Translations under genes and position numbers: made by a program
Shown: positions 1-9,910 of the stretch, one piece after another
Numbering within the stretch: position 1 is the first letter of the stretch
How the letters are laid out: every line of letters begins with the position of its first letter
Notes under the pieces: generated by a model
The model's input: the letters and a program-made list of their open reading frames with translations, nothing else
What the model was told of the DNA's origin: nothing
The model's database searches: none
From: Actinomycetota bacterium
Lineage (GTDB): Bacteria > Actinomycetota > Acidimicrobiia > Acidimicrobiales > CADCSY01
DNA: 39,095 nucleotides
Direction of reading: 5' to 3'
Assembly: GCA_019348495.1 (NCBI GenBank)
Contig: JAHWJI010000011.1
Location: 1 to 39,095 of the forward strand

Positions 1-300
1 GTGCTGGAGTACCTCGAGGGCCCCACACTGCTCGACGTGCTGGAATCGCAGCCGCAGCGCCGCCTCGAGATCAGCGACGCCGTGCGCGCCGCCATCCATC
101 TCGGCGCTGCGCTCTATCACCTGCACCGCCGCGGCTTCCTCCACCTGGACCTCAAGCCGGCCAACATGCTGCTGCGGGATGGCGTGCCGGTGCTCATCGA
201 CATGGAAACCGCGCGGCGCGTCGATTCCGTCACCCGACCGAGCCGCCGCCTCGGCACCGCCGGGCCCGGGCCACCCGCGGGGGCCGCCCCGTCGACGAGG
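1..300 (+). pseudogene. Ser/Thr protein kinase fragment (window-truncated 5' end; kinase homology lost after the activation-loop start)
   Basis: Frame +1 reads ...LYHLHRRGFLHLDLKPANMLLRDGVPVLIDMETARR...RRLGTAG (catalytic loop HLDLKPAN, modified DFG-like IDME). It then becomes low-complexity readthrough of the antisense of the next gene. Confidence 0.7.
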
Positions 301-311
301 GGACGCACCAC

Positions 312-1553
312 CTACTCTCTCCTCTGCACGTCCGGCCCGGGGCTCACCAGTCCCGCCGAGGCGGCGTGCAGCAGCAGGGCCAAGCCGCCGAAGACCACCA
401 GGCGCGACGGCGGCCCGGCCAGCGCGCTGGCCCGTGCCACCGCCTCCCAGGTTCGCCCGGCCAGGGCCCGCAGGATCCCGTTCCAGACCTCGCCGGGCGA
501 TCCTGGCGGTAGCTCCGACCGCCCGTCACCCAAGACCGAGGCCAACAGGTCGGTGGCGTCCACCACACCCGCCTCCTGCGCCCGGGCGTCGAGGTCGACG
601 GGGGAGAGTCCCAGCTCGGCGCTCACCGTGTCGATGACCCGACCGGCACGGGCAGCGCCGGCCAGCAGTGCCCACCCGTCGCCTTCGGGGCGCAGGGTCA
701 CCGCCACCCGCAGGGCCAGGGCCCGCTCGACGTCGGGCAGCTCGTCGGTGGTGGCCACGACCGTCTCCGCCGTCCCGACCGAGTTCCCGAAGTCGCCCGG
801 CCCCGCACCCGCCCCCGCCAGCGCGGCCAGGTGGTCGTGGCCGGCGAGGGTGACGGGCACACCGACCGGGAGCCCCGACCAGGAGGCGCCTGGCGCCGAC
901 ACCCGGCCCATCACCGCTCCCGCCGGGCGCACGGGGGGGAACACCTCACCGGTGATGCCGAGCGCCGCCGGTACCTCGGGCCACCAGGCCCGGGCGGCGA
1001 TGTCGTAGCACCCGGTGCGCGCCGCCAGGGAGTGGTCGGTGGCCTGGGCGCCGGTGAGGGCGAACAGACAGAGCTCGGGTACCCCCAACCAGCGGCCTAC
1101 ACCGGCCACACCCTGGCTCAGCGACCAGCCCAGCTTGGCCACCGACGACACCGTTCGCAGACGCTGGCCGATGCGCCGGGGCAGCTCGTCGCCGAAGCGC
1201 GCTTCGAGCAGGGCCACGGCCTCGGCCCCCCGAGGGTCGTGCCAGGCGATCACCGGGGCCAACGGCTCCCCGCCCCGGCCGAGGGGCGCACCGCTCTCGG
1301 CCATCCCGGTGATACCCACCCCGACCACTCGCCCGGCGGCATCACCCAGCTCGTCCACCACCTGGGCCAGCGTCGACCAGAGCGCGCCGACCTCCATCTC
1401 CACCCGGTCACCGACGGAGCCGAACGGGGTGGCCGCGGCCGAGGACCCGACCTCGCCTCCGTCCTCGTCCATGAGCTGAGCCTTGAGCCGGCTGGTGCCC
1501 ACGTCGAGGCCGAGCAGGAGCGGTGAACCGGCCACGGCCCACAAGTCCAGCAT
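312..1553 (-). CDS. FGGY-family carbohydrate kinase, apparently C-terminally truncated
   Basis: LLLGLDVGTSRLKAQL N-terminal ATPase motif, GVGITGMAESG, GHDHLAAL, LVVFGGLA near the C-terminus. The protein ends about 25 aa after the GG motif, where FGGY kinases usually continue for about 90 aa. Confidence 0.75.
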   Translation of the reverse strand: MLDLWAVAGSPLLLGLDVGTSRLKAQLMDEDGGEVGSSAAATPFGSVGDRVEMEVGALWSTLAQVVDELGDAAGRVVGVGITGMAESGAPLGRGGEPLAPVIAWHDPRGAEAVALLEARFGDELPRRIGQRLRTVSSVAKLGWSLSQGVAGVGRWLGVPELCLFALTGAQATDHSLAARTGCYDIAARAWWPEVPAALGITGEVFPPVRPAGAVMGRVSAPGASWSGLPVGVPVTLAGHDHLAALAGAGAGPGDFGNSVGTAETVVATTDELPDVERALALRVAVTLRPEGDGWALLAGAARAGRVIDTVSAELGLSPVDLDARAQEAGVVDATDLLASVLGDGRSELPPGSPGEVWNGILRALAGRTWEAVARASALAGPPSRLVVFGGLALLLHAASAGLVSPGPDVQRRE

Positions 1554-1680
1554 CCCCGGGCGGGGACGGCGTGCCCGACGGGGCCGACTGCCATAGCCTC
1601 GTCGAGATGGAAGCTGACCCGTATCTCTCCGCCGACGTCACGCTGCGAGGACGTCGCACGGTCCTGCCGGCGACGTCACC

Positions 1681-2076
1681 GTGGAGAACCCCAAGGGGGT
1701 GGAGGCCGAGGCTGCGGCCATCCTGGACGACGCCGCCGCCGGTGAACCCCTCGGCTCGAGAGCCGTCGGCCCCACCGACGTCGCCGTGCCCACCAGCGGC
1801 AGCGACCTGGCCCGAGCCAAGGCCTACTTCACCAAGTCCGGCTTCGAGGTGCACGCACCGCTGGGCCTGAGGTTCTCCATCGGCAACCGCAAGTCGCGCT
1901 TCGAGAGCTTCTTCGCCACGTCGCTGGTGCTCGACGACGACAACCCGGGCAGCCCGGCGACCGTCGAGGGCGGTGGCCGTGACCTTCCCACCGAGCCACT
2001 GCCCGACGAGATCCGCGACATGGTGGAGTCGATCACCCTGCCCGAGCCCCTGGACCTCACCTTCGGCGTGGGCTGA
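1681..2076 (+). CDS. Hypothetical protein (131 aa), start uncertain
   Basis: ORF with protein-like composition (LARAKAYFTKSGFEVHAPLGLRFSIGNRKSRFESFFATSLVLDDD); no family recognised. Confidence 0.5.
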   Translation: MENPKGVEAEAAAILDDAAAGEPLGSRAVGPTDVAVPTSGSDLARAKAYFTKSGFEVHAPLGLRFSIGNRKSRFESFFATSLVLDDDNPGSPATVEGGGRDLPTEPLPDEIRDMVESITLPEPLDLTFGVG

Positions 2077-2123
2077 GCCCCCAGCGACGACCGCACCTCG
2101 GCCGGGGCGCGCGGCTTCGTAGG

Positions 2124-3758
2124 ATGGGGCGCTTGGAGTCCCCGGAGATCGGCGCCGGCCGCGGCTCCGCCCAGCTCCTGGCCTGGTCGGACCTGGCCGC
2201 CATGGCGTTGCTCGTGGTGGTGGCGCTCTGGCTCCGGACACCGGGACTCTCCACCCTCGGCCTGTACCGCGACGACGCCTGGCCGGCTCTGGCCACCAAG
2301 GCGAGCTTGTCCGACGCCCTGGGCATGGGCGTCACCACGCCGGGGTTCGAGCTGTTCCTGCGCTATTGGCTGAGTGTCAGCCAGGCCACACCCTGGGCCC
2401 AGGCGCCGGCCCTCGCAGCCGCCATCCTGTCCATCGTCGGGGTGTACCTGCTGGCCCGGCGGGTGGGCTGCGAGCGGGTGGCGGCGATGGCGGCGGGTGG
2501 CCTGCTCGCCCTCGCTCCCATCAACGTCCTCTTCGCCACCCGGGTCAAGCCCTACCAGTTCGACGCCTTGAGCACGGTAGCCCTCATCGCCGCCGCCGTA
2601 GGCGTGGCCGAGCAGCCGTCCTCCCGGAGGCGCTGGGCGGTCCTGATGCTCGTCTCGGTCACCAGCGCGGTGTTCTCGGCCTCCACCCTGGCGGTGTCGA
2701 TCAGCGCCGTGGCCTGGTGCGCCGTGCTCAGCGTGCGTCGTGGCCGGGGCCGGTCTCGACTCCTCGGTACGGTGCTGCCGGTCACCTACCTGGCGTTGGT
2801 CGGCGCCTACGCCACCCTGGTGTTGGGCCGCGTCCCACCCTCGCTACGGACGTCGTGGAGCGGGCACTACATCTCGGCCTCGACACCCGCCGAGTTGGTG
2901 CGCACCACCACCTCCGTGGTGGGGTCCTTCGCCGCCGGCGTGTTCCCCACCAACGGGGTGGTCGCAGCCCTCGTGCTGGTGGTGCTGGCACTGGGTGCCC
3001 TGTGGTACCGGCCGCCCCTGGCCGTGTTGGTGATGGCGCCCGTGCTGGTGGCCCTGGGACTGGCCCTGGTCCATCGGGCGCCTTTCGGCGGGGGCCGAAT
3101 CGACATCTACCTGTACCCGTGCGTGGCCCTGCTGGCCGCCATGGCCATCCAGAGGATCCTCGACACAGGACACGTCCCCACCGGCCTGGCCCAGGTGGCG
3201 CTGGCCGCGGCCATCGTCGTCTACGCCGCCACCAACGGGCTCGAGCACGTGCGGGCCAACCCCTACCCGGCAGCCGACATCGGCCCCCTCACCGCCGCCG
3301 TACGCGCCCGCATGGAGCCGGGCGACGCCATGGTGGTGGGACCCTTCAGCCGGTACCCCTTCGCCCTCTACGCCGACTCCGACCCGCAGGTGGTCATGAG
3401 CCCCCTTTACGCCCCGGGCTTCACCGTGCGCTCCCGCGACCCTGACGTGTTGATCATGCCGGCGGAGTTCTTCGAGGACGGCTACGACGAGGATCAGGCG
3501 GTGCGCTTCGCCGAGGGACGGGCCCGGGTGTGGTACCTGGCGACCGACACGCCGGAGAGTGACACCCCTGGCGACGTGCAGGCATACGAGTACCGGCCCG
3601 AGCAGCGCCTCCTTGCCGACGGCTTCGAGATCGTGGAGCGCATCGAGGGCGTGGGGGTCCACGCCGACCTGTTGGTCAGGTCCCCCGCCGGACCCGAGCC
3701 GGGCCAGGATCCACCTCCTACAGCCGTCGTTGCGTCGGACGCGTCAGTACGGAGGTAG
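2124..3758 (+). CDS. Polytopic membrane glycosyltransferase-like protein (GT39/ArnT/PMT_2-like)
   Basis: N-terminal TM followed by LYRDDAWPAL (acidic first-loop motif of GT-C enzymes), many hydrophobic segments, soluble C-terminus. Confidence 0.65.
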   Translation: MGRLESPEIGAGRGSAQLLAWSDLAAMALLVVVALWLRTPGLSTLGLYRDDAWPALATKASLSDALGMGVTTPGFELFLRYWLSVSQATPWAQAPALAAAILSIVGVYLLARRVGCERVAAMAAGGLLALAPINVLFATRVKPYQFDALSTVALIAAAVGVAEQPSSRRRWAVLMLVSVTSAVFSASTLAVSISAVAWCAVLSVRRGRGRSRLLGTVLPVTYLALVGAYATLVLGRVPPSLRTSWSGHYISASTPAELVRTTTSVVGSFAAGVFPTNGVVAALVLVVLALGALWYRPPLAVLVMAPVLVALGLALVHRAPFGGGRIDIYLYPCVALLAAMAIQRILDTGHVPTGLAQVALAAAIVVYAATNGLEHVRANPYPAADIGPLTAAVRARMEPGDAMVVGPFSRYPFALYADSDPQVVMSPLYAPGFTVRSRDPDVLIMPAEFFEDGYDEDQAVRFAEGRARVWYLATDTPESDTPGDVQAYEYRPEQRLLADGFEIVERIEGVGVHADLLVRSPAGPEPGQDPPPTAVVASDASVRR

Positions 3759-3780
3759 AAGATCCGGGAGTGCCCACCCA

Positions 3781-5025
3781 TCACGTCGCCTCCTGGCGGG
3801 GCAGGACCACGTGGCGCCCGATGATCTGGATCGACGCGGCCACGGGCACGGCCAGCAGGGCACCGAAGATCCCGAGCAGGCCGGCGCCGATGAGGGCGGC
3901 CACGATGGTGGCCAGCGGGGACACGTCGAGGGTGCGCTTCATGATGTGGGGAGCGAGCACGAAGTTCTCGAACTGCTGGTACACGAAGACGAAGACGACG
4001 GTGGCGATGCCCACCTGCACCGAGACCAGGAAGGCCACGAGCACGGCCACGACCGAGCCGATCGTCGCCCCGACGAGCGGTATGAGCCCGGTGAGGGCGA
4101 TCACCACGGCGAGGGGGAAGGGGTAGGGGATCCCGACCACGACGAAGAACACGAACGACGCCGTCCCGGCGATGACCGAGGTGGCCAGGTTCCCCAGCAG
4201 GTAGCCACCGATGCGGTCGAGGACCTCCTCGGCCAACAGCGAGAACCTTTTCCGGCGAGTGGCGGGGACGAGCCGGTAGGCGGTGTGCTTGAGGCCCGAG
4301 AGCGAGGCCAGGAAGTACAGCGCCAGCACGACGACGGTGAGGGTCGAGGCGAAGGCGGCGAATACGTCCCGGGCTACCCCCACCACGCCCTCCAGGCCGG
4401 CGGCGCCGTCGAAGGCGGGCACGCCCGCCCCGGGCTCACCCGCCAGCGCCTCCTGCACACGCCCGATGATGTCGAAGCGCTCGTCGAGCTCGCGGACCAC
4501 GTCGTTGTCGCGCTCCAGGCGGAGGAGGTACGCCGGCAACTCGGTACGCAGTCCCGATGCCTGGGCCACCAGGGGCGGGACGGCGGCGGCGGTGAAGATC
4601 ACCAGCACCGACACCACGGCGGCCACGATGGCGAAGACGGCCCAGCCCCTGCGCAGCCCCCGCCGTTGCAACCAGCTGACGGCGGGATCCAGCCCGATGG
4701 CCAAGAACAGCGCGAAGCCCACGAGCAGCAGGATCGGGGCGGCGGCCAGCACCACCCGTACGAGCAACAGGGCGGTAACGACGCCCAGGGCGCCGACGAA
4801 GCCGAGACGGAAGGGGGACTCGATCGGCAGCGGGCTGCCCGGGCGGCCGAAGGGGAACGCCTCGTCGGGATCGCCGTGGAGGTGGATGATGGCGGCCTCG
4901 GCGGCGGCGATGGCTTCGGGGGTGGACGGGTCGGGGCCGCCTTCCCCGCTCGGTGCGCTCGGTGCGCTCGGTGCGCTTGGTGCCGTCGACGGCTCGTGCT
5001 CAGCTGCGTCGGGCTCATCGGCCAT
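3781..5025 (-). CDS. AI-2E family transporter / PerM-like permease
   Basis: FALFLAIGLDPAVSWLQRRGLRRGWAV, FIFTAAAVPPL-type start and GLIPLVGATIGSVVAVLVAFLVS...YQQFENFVLAPHIM, typical of the family. Confidence 0.88.
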   Translation of the reverse strand: MADEPDAAEHEPSTAPSAPSAPSAPSGEGGPDPSTPEAIAAAEAAIIHLHGDPDEAFPFGRPGSPLPIESPFRLGFVGALGVVTALLLVRVVLAAAPILLLVGFALFLAIGLDPAVSWLQRRGLRRGWAVFAIVAAVVSVLVIFTAAAVPPLVAQASGLRTELPAYLLRLERDNDVVRELDERFDIIGRVQEALAGEPGAGVPAFDGAAGLEGVVGVARDVFAAFASTLTVVVLALYFLASLSGLKHTAYRLVPATRRKRFSLLAEEVLDRIGGYLLGNLATSVIAGTASFVFFVVVGIPYPFPLAVVIALTGLIPLVGATIGSVVAVLVAFLVSVQVGIATVVFVFVYQQFENFVLAPHIMKRTLDVSPLATIVAALIGAGLLGIFGALLAVPVAASIQIIGRHVVLPRQEAT

Positions 5026-5129
5026 GGTGAAACCCCACCTCCCGGGCGGAGCATAGGCACCACCATCCCGAACCAGCCGAGCCGAGAAGGCACACGGGCG
5101 GCTCGCCCCGACGGTGGAATACTGATGGC

Positions 5130-5411
5130 GTGGTGGGCGACGGCAACCTCCTCGTCGAGCTCCTCGGCCTGGCCGTGGTCGGCCTGATCGTCGGAGCCAT
5201 CGGCCGCCTGGCCGTTCCCGGCCCCAACCCGCTCGGTTGCCTGGGCACCATCGCCGCCGGGCTGGTCGGGTCCTTCCTCGCCTCCCTGGCCGGTCAGCTC
5301 ATCTTCGGTCGGGGATACCGGGTGGGCTGGATCGCCTCGATCCTCGGCGCCGCGCTCGTCGTCTACGCCTACAGCCGCTACCTCGACAAGCGGCGCCGCC
5401 CCTACGTCTGA
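5130..5411 (+). CDS. GlsB/YeaQ/YmgE family (transglycosylase-associated) stress membrane protein
   Basis: GLIVGAIGRLAVPGPNPLGCLGTIAAGLVGSFLASL...GRGYRVGWIASILGAALVVYAY. Confidence 0.85.
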   Translation: MVGDGNLLVELLGLAVVGLIVGAIGRLAVPGPNPLGCLGTIAAGLVGSFLASLAGQLIFGRGYRVGWIASILGAALVVYAYSRYLDKRRRPYV

Positions 5412-5464
5412 CCGGCTGGCCAGTGCGGCCCGAGGGCGCACAGTGGCGGCGCTACGGTTGCGCC

Positions 5465-6076
5465 ATGCGCCTCGCTGTCCTCGCGCTGCTAGGGGGTTTG
5501 GCGCTGGCTGGTGTCCTCGGCGGGCGTCTGGGCAACCTCCCCGCCGAGCGCTTGCGCTGGCCGGTACTGGCCTTCGTGGCCGTGGCGCTGTACTGGGCCC
5601 CCTCTGTGGTGGGGGCCGCCCGGCCGGCGGCGGTGGCACTGTTGTTGTGCTCCTACGCCGCCCTCCTCACCTTCGCCGCCGTCAACCTGCGCCTGGCGGG
5701 CATGGCCGTGGTCGCTCTCGGGTTGGGCCTCAACGCCGCGGTGATCCTGGCCAACGGGGGTATGCCCGTCGACCCCGCCGCAGTGGTCGCCGCCGGGCTG
5801 GCCGGGCCCGAGGAGCTGCGGTCGATCGACCTCGGACCCGGCCGGCAGTGGCAGGCCGGCGACGACCGCCTGGCCGGGCTCGGCGATGTGGTACCGGTGA
5901 GGGCCCTCGACGAAGTTGTCTCCTTCGGCGATCTCATCCTGGCCGCCGGGCTGGCCAACGTGGGCTTCCGCCTCCTGCGTCCCGTCGCCGGTGGCCGGTC
6001 GAAGGACACCGGGCGGGGTCGAGCACGCCGGCGCAGGCCCCATCAGCTGGTGGCCCTGGTGTCACCGGTGAGGTAG
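5465..6076 (+). CDS. DUF5317-like membrane protein
   Basis: Start ATG 5465 inside the longer ORF. Four hydrophobic segments, NGGMPVDPAAV, RLAGLGDVVPV, VVSFGDLILAAGLANV. Confidence 0.65.
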   Translation: MRLAVLALLGGLALAGVLGGRLGNLPAERLRWPVLAFVAVALYWAPSVVGAARPAAVALLLCSYAALLTFAAVNLRLAGMAVVALGLGLNAAVILANGGMPVDPAAVVAAGLAGPEELRSIDLGPGRQWQAGDDRLAGLGDVVPVRALDEVVSFGDLILAAGLANVGFRLLRPVAGGRSKDTGRGRARRRRPHQLVALVSPVR

Positions 6077-7104
6077 CCGTCGCCACCATCGCCCTGGTGT
6101 CGTTCCGCCTGGGCGGCACCGACGGCGTCTCCGTGGCCGCGGCCGGCTGGGCCCGGGTCCTGGGTGACCTCGGCCACCGGGTCCTCACCGTCGCCGGGCA
6201 GGGCCAGGCCGACCGCGTGGTGCCCGGCCTGGCCTGGCCCGGGCCGTGTGGGCCACCCACGCCGGCCGAGGTGCGCGACGCCCTCGCTGACGCCGACGTG
6301 GTCATCGTCGAGAACCTGTGCTCGCTCCCGCTCAACCCGGCCGCCACCGAAGCAGTGGCCTCGGCCCTTCGGGGCCGTCCGGCGGTGCTCCACCACTACG
6401 ACCTCCCCTGGCAGCGTGAGCACTTCAGCGACGTCGGCCCCGGTTGGCCACCCGACGACCCGGCCTGGCGCCACGTCACCATCAACCGGCTGAGCCAGCG
6501 GCAGCTGGCCGAGCGGGGCGTCACCGCCACCGTGATCCACCCCGGCTTCGACGTCGACGCTCCGGCCGGCAAGAGGGGGGCCACCCGTGCCGCGCTGGGG
6601 ATGGGTGAGGAGGAGCGCCTCGTGTTGCACCCGGTACGGGCCATCGCCCGCAAGGCGGTACCGGCCGCCCTGGCCCTGGCCGGGGCGCTCGGCGCCCGCT
6701 ACTGGCTGAGCGGCCCGGCCGAGGAGGGCTACCACGACGAGCTGGCCCGCCTCCTCGCCGCTGCTCCCGGCCCCACCCTGCACCGGCCGTTCCCCACCGA
6801 CACCGCCGGCGCCTACGCCGCCGCCGACGCCGTGGTCCTGCCATCGCGCTGGGAGGGCTTCGGCAATCCCCTGGTCGAAGCGGCCATCCACCGCCGCCCC
6901 CTGGCCGTGCACCGCTACCCCGTCGCCGAGGAGATCGCCCAACTCGGCTTCCGCTGGTTCGCCGCCGACGACCCTGCACCCCTGACCGCCTTCCTTGCCG
7001 ACCCCGACGCGGGCCTGCACGACCACAACGCCGCCCTGGCCCGCCAGCACTTCTCGCTGGCTAGGGTCGCCGAGGACCTGGGACGACTGGTGGGGACGTG
7101 GTGA
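6061..7104 (+). CDS. Glycosyltransferase family 4-like protein (start uncertain, 6061-6097)
   Basis: ATIALVSFRLGGTDGVSVAAAGWARVLGDLGHRV N-terminus; GAYAAADAVVLPSRWEGFGNPLVEAA C-terminal donor-site motif. Confidence 0.8.
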   Translation, partial: VTGEVAVATIALVSFRLGGTDGVSVAAAGWARVLGDLGHRVLTVAGQGQADRVVPGLAWPGPCGPPTPAEVRDALADADVVIVENLCSLPLNPAATEAVASALRGRPAVLHHYDLPWQREHFSDVGPGWPPDDPAWRHVTINRLSQRQLAERGVTATVIHPGFDVDAPAGKRGATRAALGMGEEERLVLHPVRAIARKAVPAALALAGALGARYWLSGPAEEGYHDELARLLAAAPGPTLHRPFPTDTAGAYAAADAVVLPSRWEGFGNPLVEAAIHRRPLAVHRYPVAEEIAQLGFRWFAADDPAPLTAFLADPDAGLHDHNAALARQHFSLARVAEDLGRLVGTW

Positions 7105-8570
7105 GCGACGGCGACGCGATGGGCCAGGAGCTGTGCCGGCGGGCGGTCGACGTGGCCCTGGCGGCGGGGGCCGACTACGCCGACGCCCGTCTGGTCGACC
7201 TCGAGTCGGAGCACCTGGCCGTGCGCGACGGCAACGTGGTGGGGGTCGACCAGACGGCCTCGGCCGGTGTGGGCGTGCGCGTCGTCCGCCACGGCTGCTG
7301 GGGCTTCGCCGCCACCGGTGATCTGGATCCCCGGGCGGTAGAGGCTGCAGCCCGCCTGGCCGTGGAGGTGGGCGAGGCGGGCACCTCCAGCCGGGTGGCG
7401 CCCGTGCACCTGGTCGGCGTCGAGCCGGTGGTGGCCACCTGGGTCACGCCCATCGTCGAGGACCCCTTCGGCGTCGCCCTCGACGACAAGCTCGAACTGC
7501 TGGTGGCCGCCACCGAGGCCATGGGCCGCAAGGACGGGGTGGCGCTGCGCGAGGCGCGCCAGCACGCCTGGCGAAGGAGGTCGCGCTTCGTGTCCAGCGA
7601 GGGGGCCGACATCGACCAGCTCATCGTGCAGTGCGGAGCCGGCATCGCCGCCACCGCCGTGGGCGAGGCCGAGACCCAGACCCGCTCCTACCCCAACTCC
7701 TTCGGCGGCGACTTCGGCTGCGAGGGCTACGAGCTGGTGCGTCGCCTCGACCTCGTCGGCCACGCGCCCCGCGTGGCCGAAGAGGCCGTCGAGCTGTTGG
7801 CCGCCCCCACCTGTCCGGCCGAGGTCACCGACCTGGTGCTCGACGGCAGTCAGGTGGCCCTGCAGGTGCACGAGTCGATCGGCCACCCCGTCGAGCTCGA
7901 CCGGGTCCTGGGCATGGAGGCGGCCTACGCCGGCACCTCGTTCCTGACACCGGGCGACGTCGGCCGCCTGCGCTACGGCTCGCCCCTGCTCGAGGTGGTG
8001 GCCGATGCCACCACGCCCGGTGCCCTGGGCACCTTCGGCTACGACGACGAGGGGGTACCGGCCACCTCCACGCCCATCATCACCGAGGGCGTGTTCCAGG
8101 GCTTCTTGAGCTCCCGGGAGACGGCGGCCGAGCTGGGCCTGGCCCGCTCGGGGGCGACGGTGCGGGCACAGTCGTGGGCCCACCTCCCCCTCATCCGCAT
8201 GACCAACGTGTCGCTGCGGGCCGGACAGGCCGACTCGCTCGACGAGCTGCTCGACGGCGTCGAACGGGGGGTCTACCTGGAGACCAACCGGTCGTGGTCC
8301 ATCGACGACCGCCGGGTCGACTTCCAGTTCGGCACCGAGTGGGGCCGGGAGATCCGCCACGGCCGGCTGGGCCGGGTGGTGCGCAACGCCACCTACGGGG
8401 GCCGCACCCAGCCGTTCTGGTCATCGCTCGACGCCGTCGGCGGCCCCTCCCTGTGGAAGGCGTGGGGCCTGCCCAACTGCGGCAAGGGCCAGCCCGGCCA
8501 GGTCGGCTACGTGGCCCACGGCGCCGCCCCGGCCCGCTTCCGGGCTGTGCAGGTGGGTGGCGCCCGGTGA
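7098..8570 (+). CDS. tldD: TldD-like metalloprotease (U62/PmbA-TldD family)
   Basis: ALQVHESIGHPVELDR (HExxH type), GTFGYDDEGVPA, NVSLRAGQADSLDELLDGVERGVYLE. Confidence 0.88.
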   Translation: MVSDGDAMGQELCRRAVDVALAAGADYADARLVDLESEHLAVRDGNVVGVDQTASAGVGVRVVRHGCWGFAATGDLDPRAVEAAARLAVEVGEAGTSSRVAPVHLVGVEPVVATWVTPIVEDPFGVALDDKLELLVAATEAMGRKDGVALREARQHAWRRRSRFVSSEGADIDQLIVQCGAGIAATAVGEAETQTRSYPNSFGGDFGCEGYELVRRLDLVGHAPRVAEEAVELLAAPTCPAEVTDLVLDGSQVALQVHESIGHPVELDRVLGMEAAYAGTSFLTPGDVGRLRYGSPLLEVVADATTPGALGTFGYDDEGVPATSTPIITEGVFQGFLSSRETAAELGLARSGATVRAQSWAHLPLIRMTNVSLRAGQADSLDELLDGVERGVYLETNRSWSIDDRRVDFQFGTEWGREIRHGRLGRVVRNATYGGRTQPFWSSLDAVGGPSLWKAWGLPNCGKGQPGQVGYVAHGAAPARFRAVQVGGAR

Positions 8571-9910
8571 GAGAACCTCTGGGCGCCGGGTGCCTGCACG
8601 CCGTGCTCGACGCCTCGCTGGACATCGGCGGCGCCGACGAGGTGGAGGCCCGGGCCGTGCACGCCTGGGGTGGCCTGGCCCGCTTCGCCCGCAGCGCCAT
8701 CCACCAACACGTCGCCACCGACGACACGTCGATCTCGGTGCGCGTGGTGACCGGCGGGCGCATCGGCGTGGCCTCCACCAACGACGCCACCCCTGCCGGG
8801 GCCGCGGGCGCCGCCGCTCGGGCCCTGGCCGCGGCCCGCCTGAGCCCGCCCGACCCCACCTACCCCGGGCTGGCCGGACCGGCGGCGCTGCCCGACATCG
8901 GCCGCCGCTTCGACGAGGCCACGGCCACGGCGTCGCCCGCTCTCCGGTCCCGGGCCGTGACCCAGCTCCTCGCCTGCCTGGGGCCCGGCCAGGTAGCTGC
9001 CGGGGCCATCTCCACCGGCGCCACCGAGGTCGCCCTGGTCACCACCGCCGGCGCCCGGCTGCATGGCGTGGCCACCCGCTCGGCGGCCAGCACCGTGGTC
9101 ATGGGGGGCGGCGCCAGCGGGCACGGCGAGGACGCGGCCGTCGCCCTGGACGATCTCTCGCCGGCGGAGGTCGGCGCCCGAGCAGCGCGAACTGCGGCCG
9201 CAGCCGTCGATCCCGTCACCGCCGAAGCAGGCACCTACGAGGTGGTCCTGTTGCCGGGGGCGGTGGCCACCCTGCTGGACCACCTCGCCTCCGCCTTCTC
9301 CGCCAAGGTGTTCGCCGAGGACCGTTCGCCCTTCAGCGGGCGCCTCGGCGAAGCGTGCGTCTCCCCGTTGCTCGACCTGGCCGACGACGCCCTGGGCGAG
9401 GGCGCCCTCGGTGTCGCCTTCGACGGCGAAGGCACCCCCCGCCAGCGGGTGACGTTGCTGGCCGGCGGCGCAGCGCGTGGCCTGGTCCACGACCGCACCA
9501 GCGCCGCCGCCGCCGGCACCGACTCAACCGGCCACGGCCTGGCCGCCCCCAACCCCTACGGGCCCGTAGCCGACCACCTGGTGCTGGCCCCGGGGAGCTC
9601 CGGCGTCGAGGAGCTCATCGCCGGGATCCAACGGGGCCTGGTCGTCACCCGCTTCTGGTACACCCGCGACGTCAACCCCAAGCGCACCCTCGTCACCGGC
9701 ATGACCCGCGACGGGACCTTCCTCATCGAAGGCGGACGACGGGGGCCGCCGGTGCGCAACCTGCGCTACAACCAGTCGATCATCGAGGCCCTGGCCGGCT
9801 GCGACGGGGTGGGTGACCAACTCGGGCACAGCAGCGACGAGGGCAGCGACATCCGGGCCCCGGCGCTTCGGTTGCGCTCGTTCTCCTTCACCTCGGCCTC
9901 GGACCACTGA
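8567..9910 (+). CDS. TldE/PmbA-like metalloprotease partner
   Basis: GTGA overlap with the tldD stop. RGLVVTRFWYTRDVNPKRTLVTGMTRDGTFLIEGG, typical C-terminus of PmbA/TldE. Confidence 0.85.
   Translation: MREPLGAGCLHAVLDASLDIGGADEVEARAVHAWGGLARFARSAIHQHVATDDTSISVRVVTGGRIGVASTNDATPAGAAGAAARALAAARLSPPDPTYPGLAGPAALPDIGRRFDEATATASPALRSRAVTQLLACLGPGQVAAGAISTGATEVALVTTAGARLHGVATRSAASTVVMGGGASGHGEDAAVALDDLSPAEVGARAARTAAAAVDPVTAEAGTYEVVLLPGAVATLLDHLASAFSAKVFAEDRSPFSGRLGEACVSPLLDLADDALGEGALGVAFDGEGTPRQRVTLLAGGAARGLVHDRTSAAAAGTDSTGHGLAAPNPYGPVADHLVLAPGSSGVEELIAGIQRGLVVTRFWYTRDVNPKRTLVTGMTRDGTFLIEGGRRGPPVRNLRYNQSIIEALAGCDGVGDQLGHSSDEGSDIRAPALRLRSFSFTSASDH

Noticed and set aside
1607-1700. Upstream ATG (MEADPYLSADVTLRG) as the start of the 131-aa hypothetical via a frameshift
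   Set aside because: Different frame from 1681..2076 and no homology to justify joining; left as start uncertain.
4948-4981. Short-period repeat (cggtgcgct units) that might be a regulatory repeat
   Set aside because: Lies inside the AI-2E transporter N-terminus and encodes an APS-rich linker; ordinary low-complexity coding repeat.
3559-5187. 542-aa plus-strand ORF rich in G/E/H/D
   Set aside because: Antisense of the AI-2E transporter; composition is typical of GC-driven shadow ORFs.
7854-7890. HESIGH motif considered as an unrelated metalloprotease
   Set aside because: Context (TldD-like N- and C-terminal motifs and an adjacent PmbA/TldE gene) fits the TldD/TldE pair.
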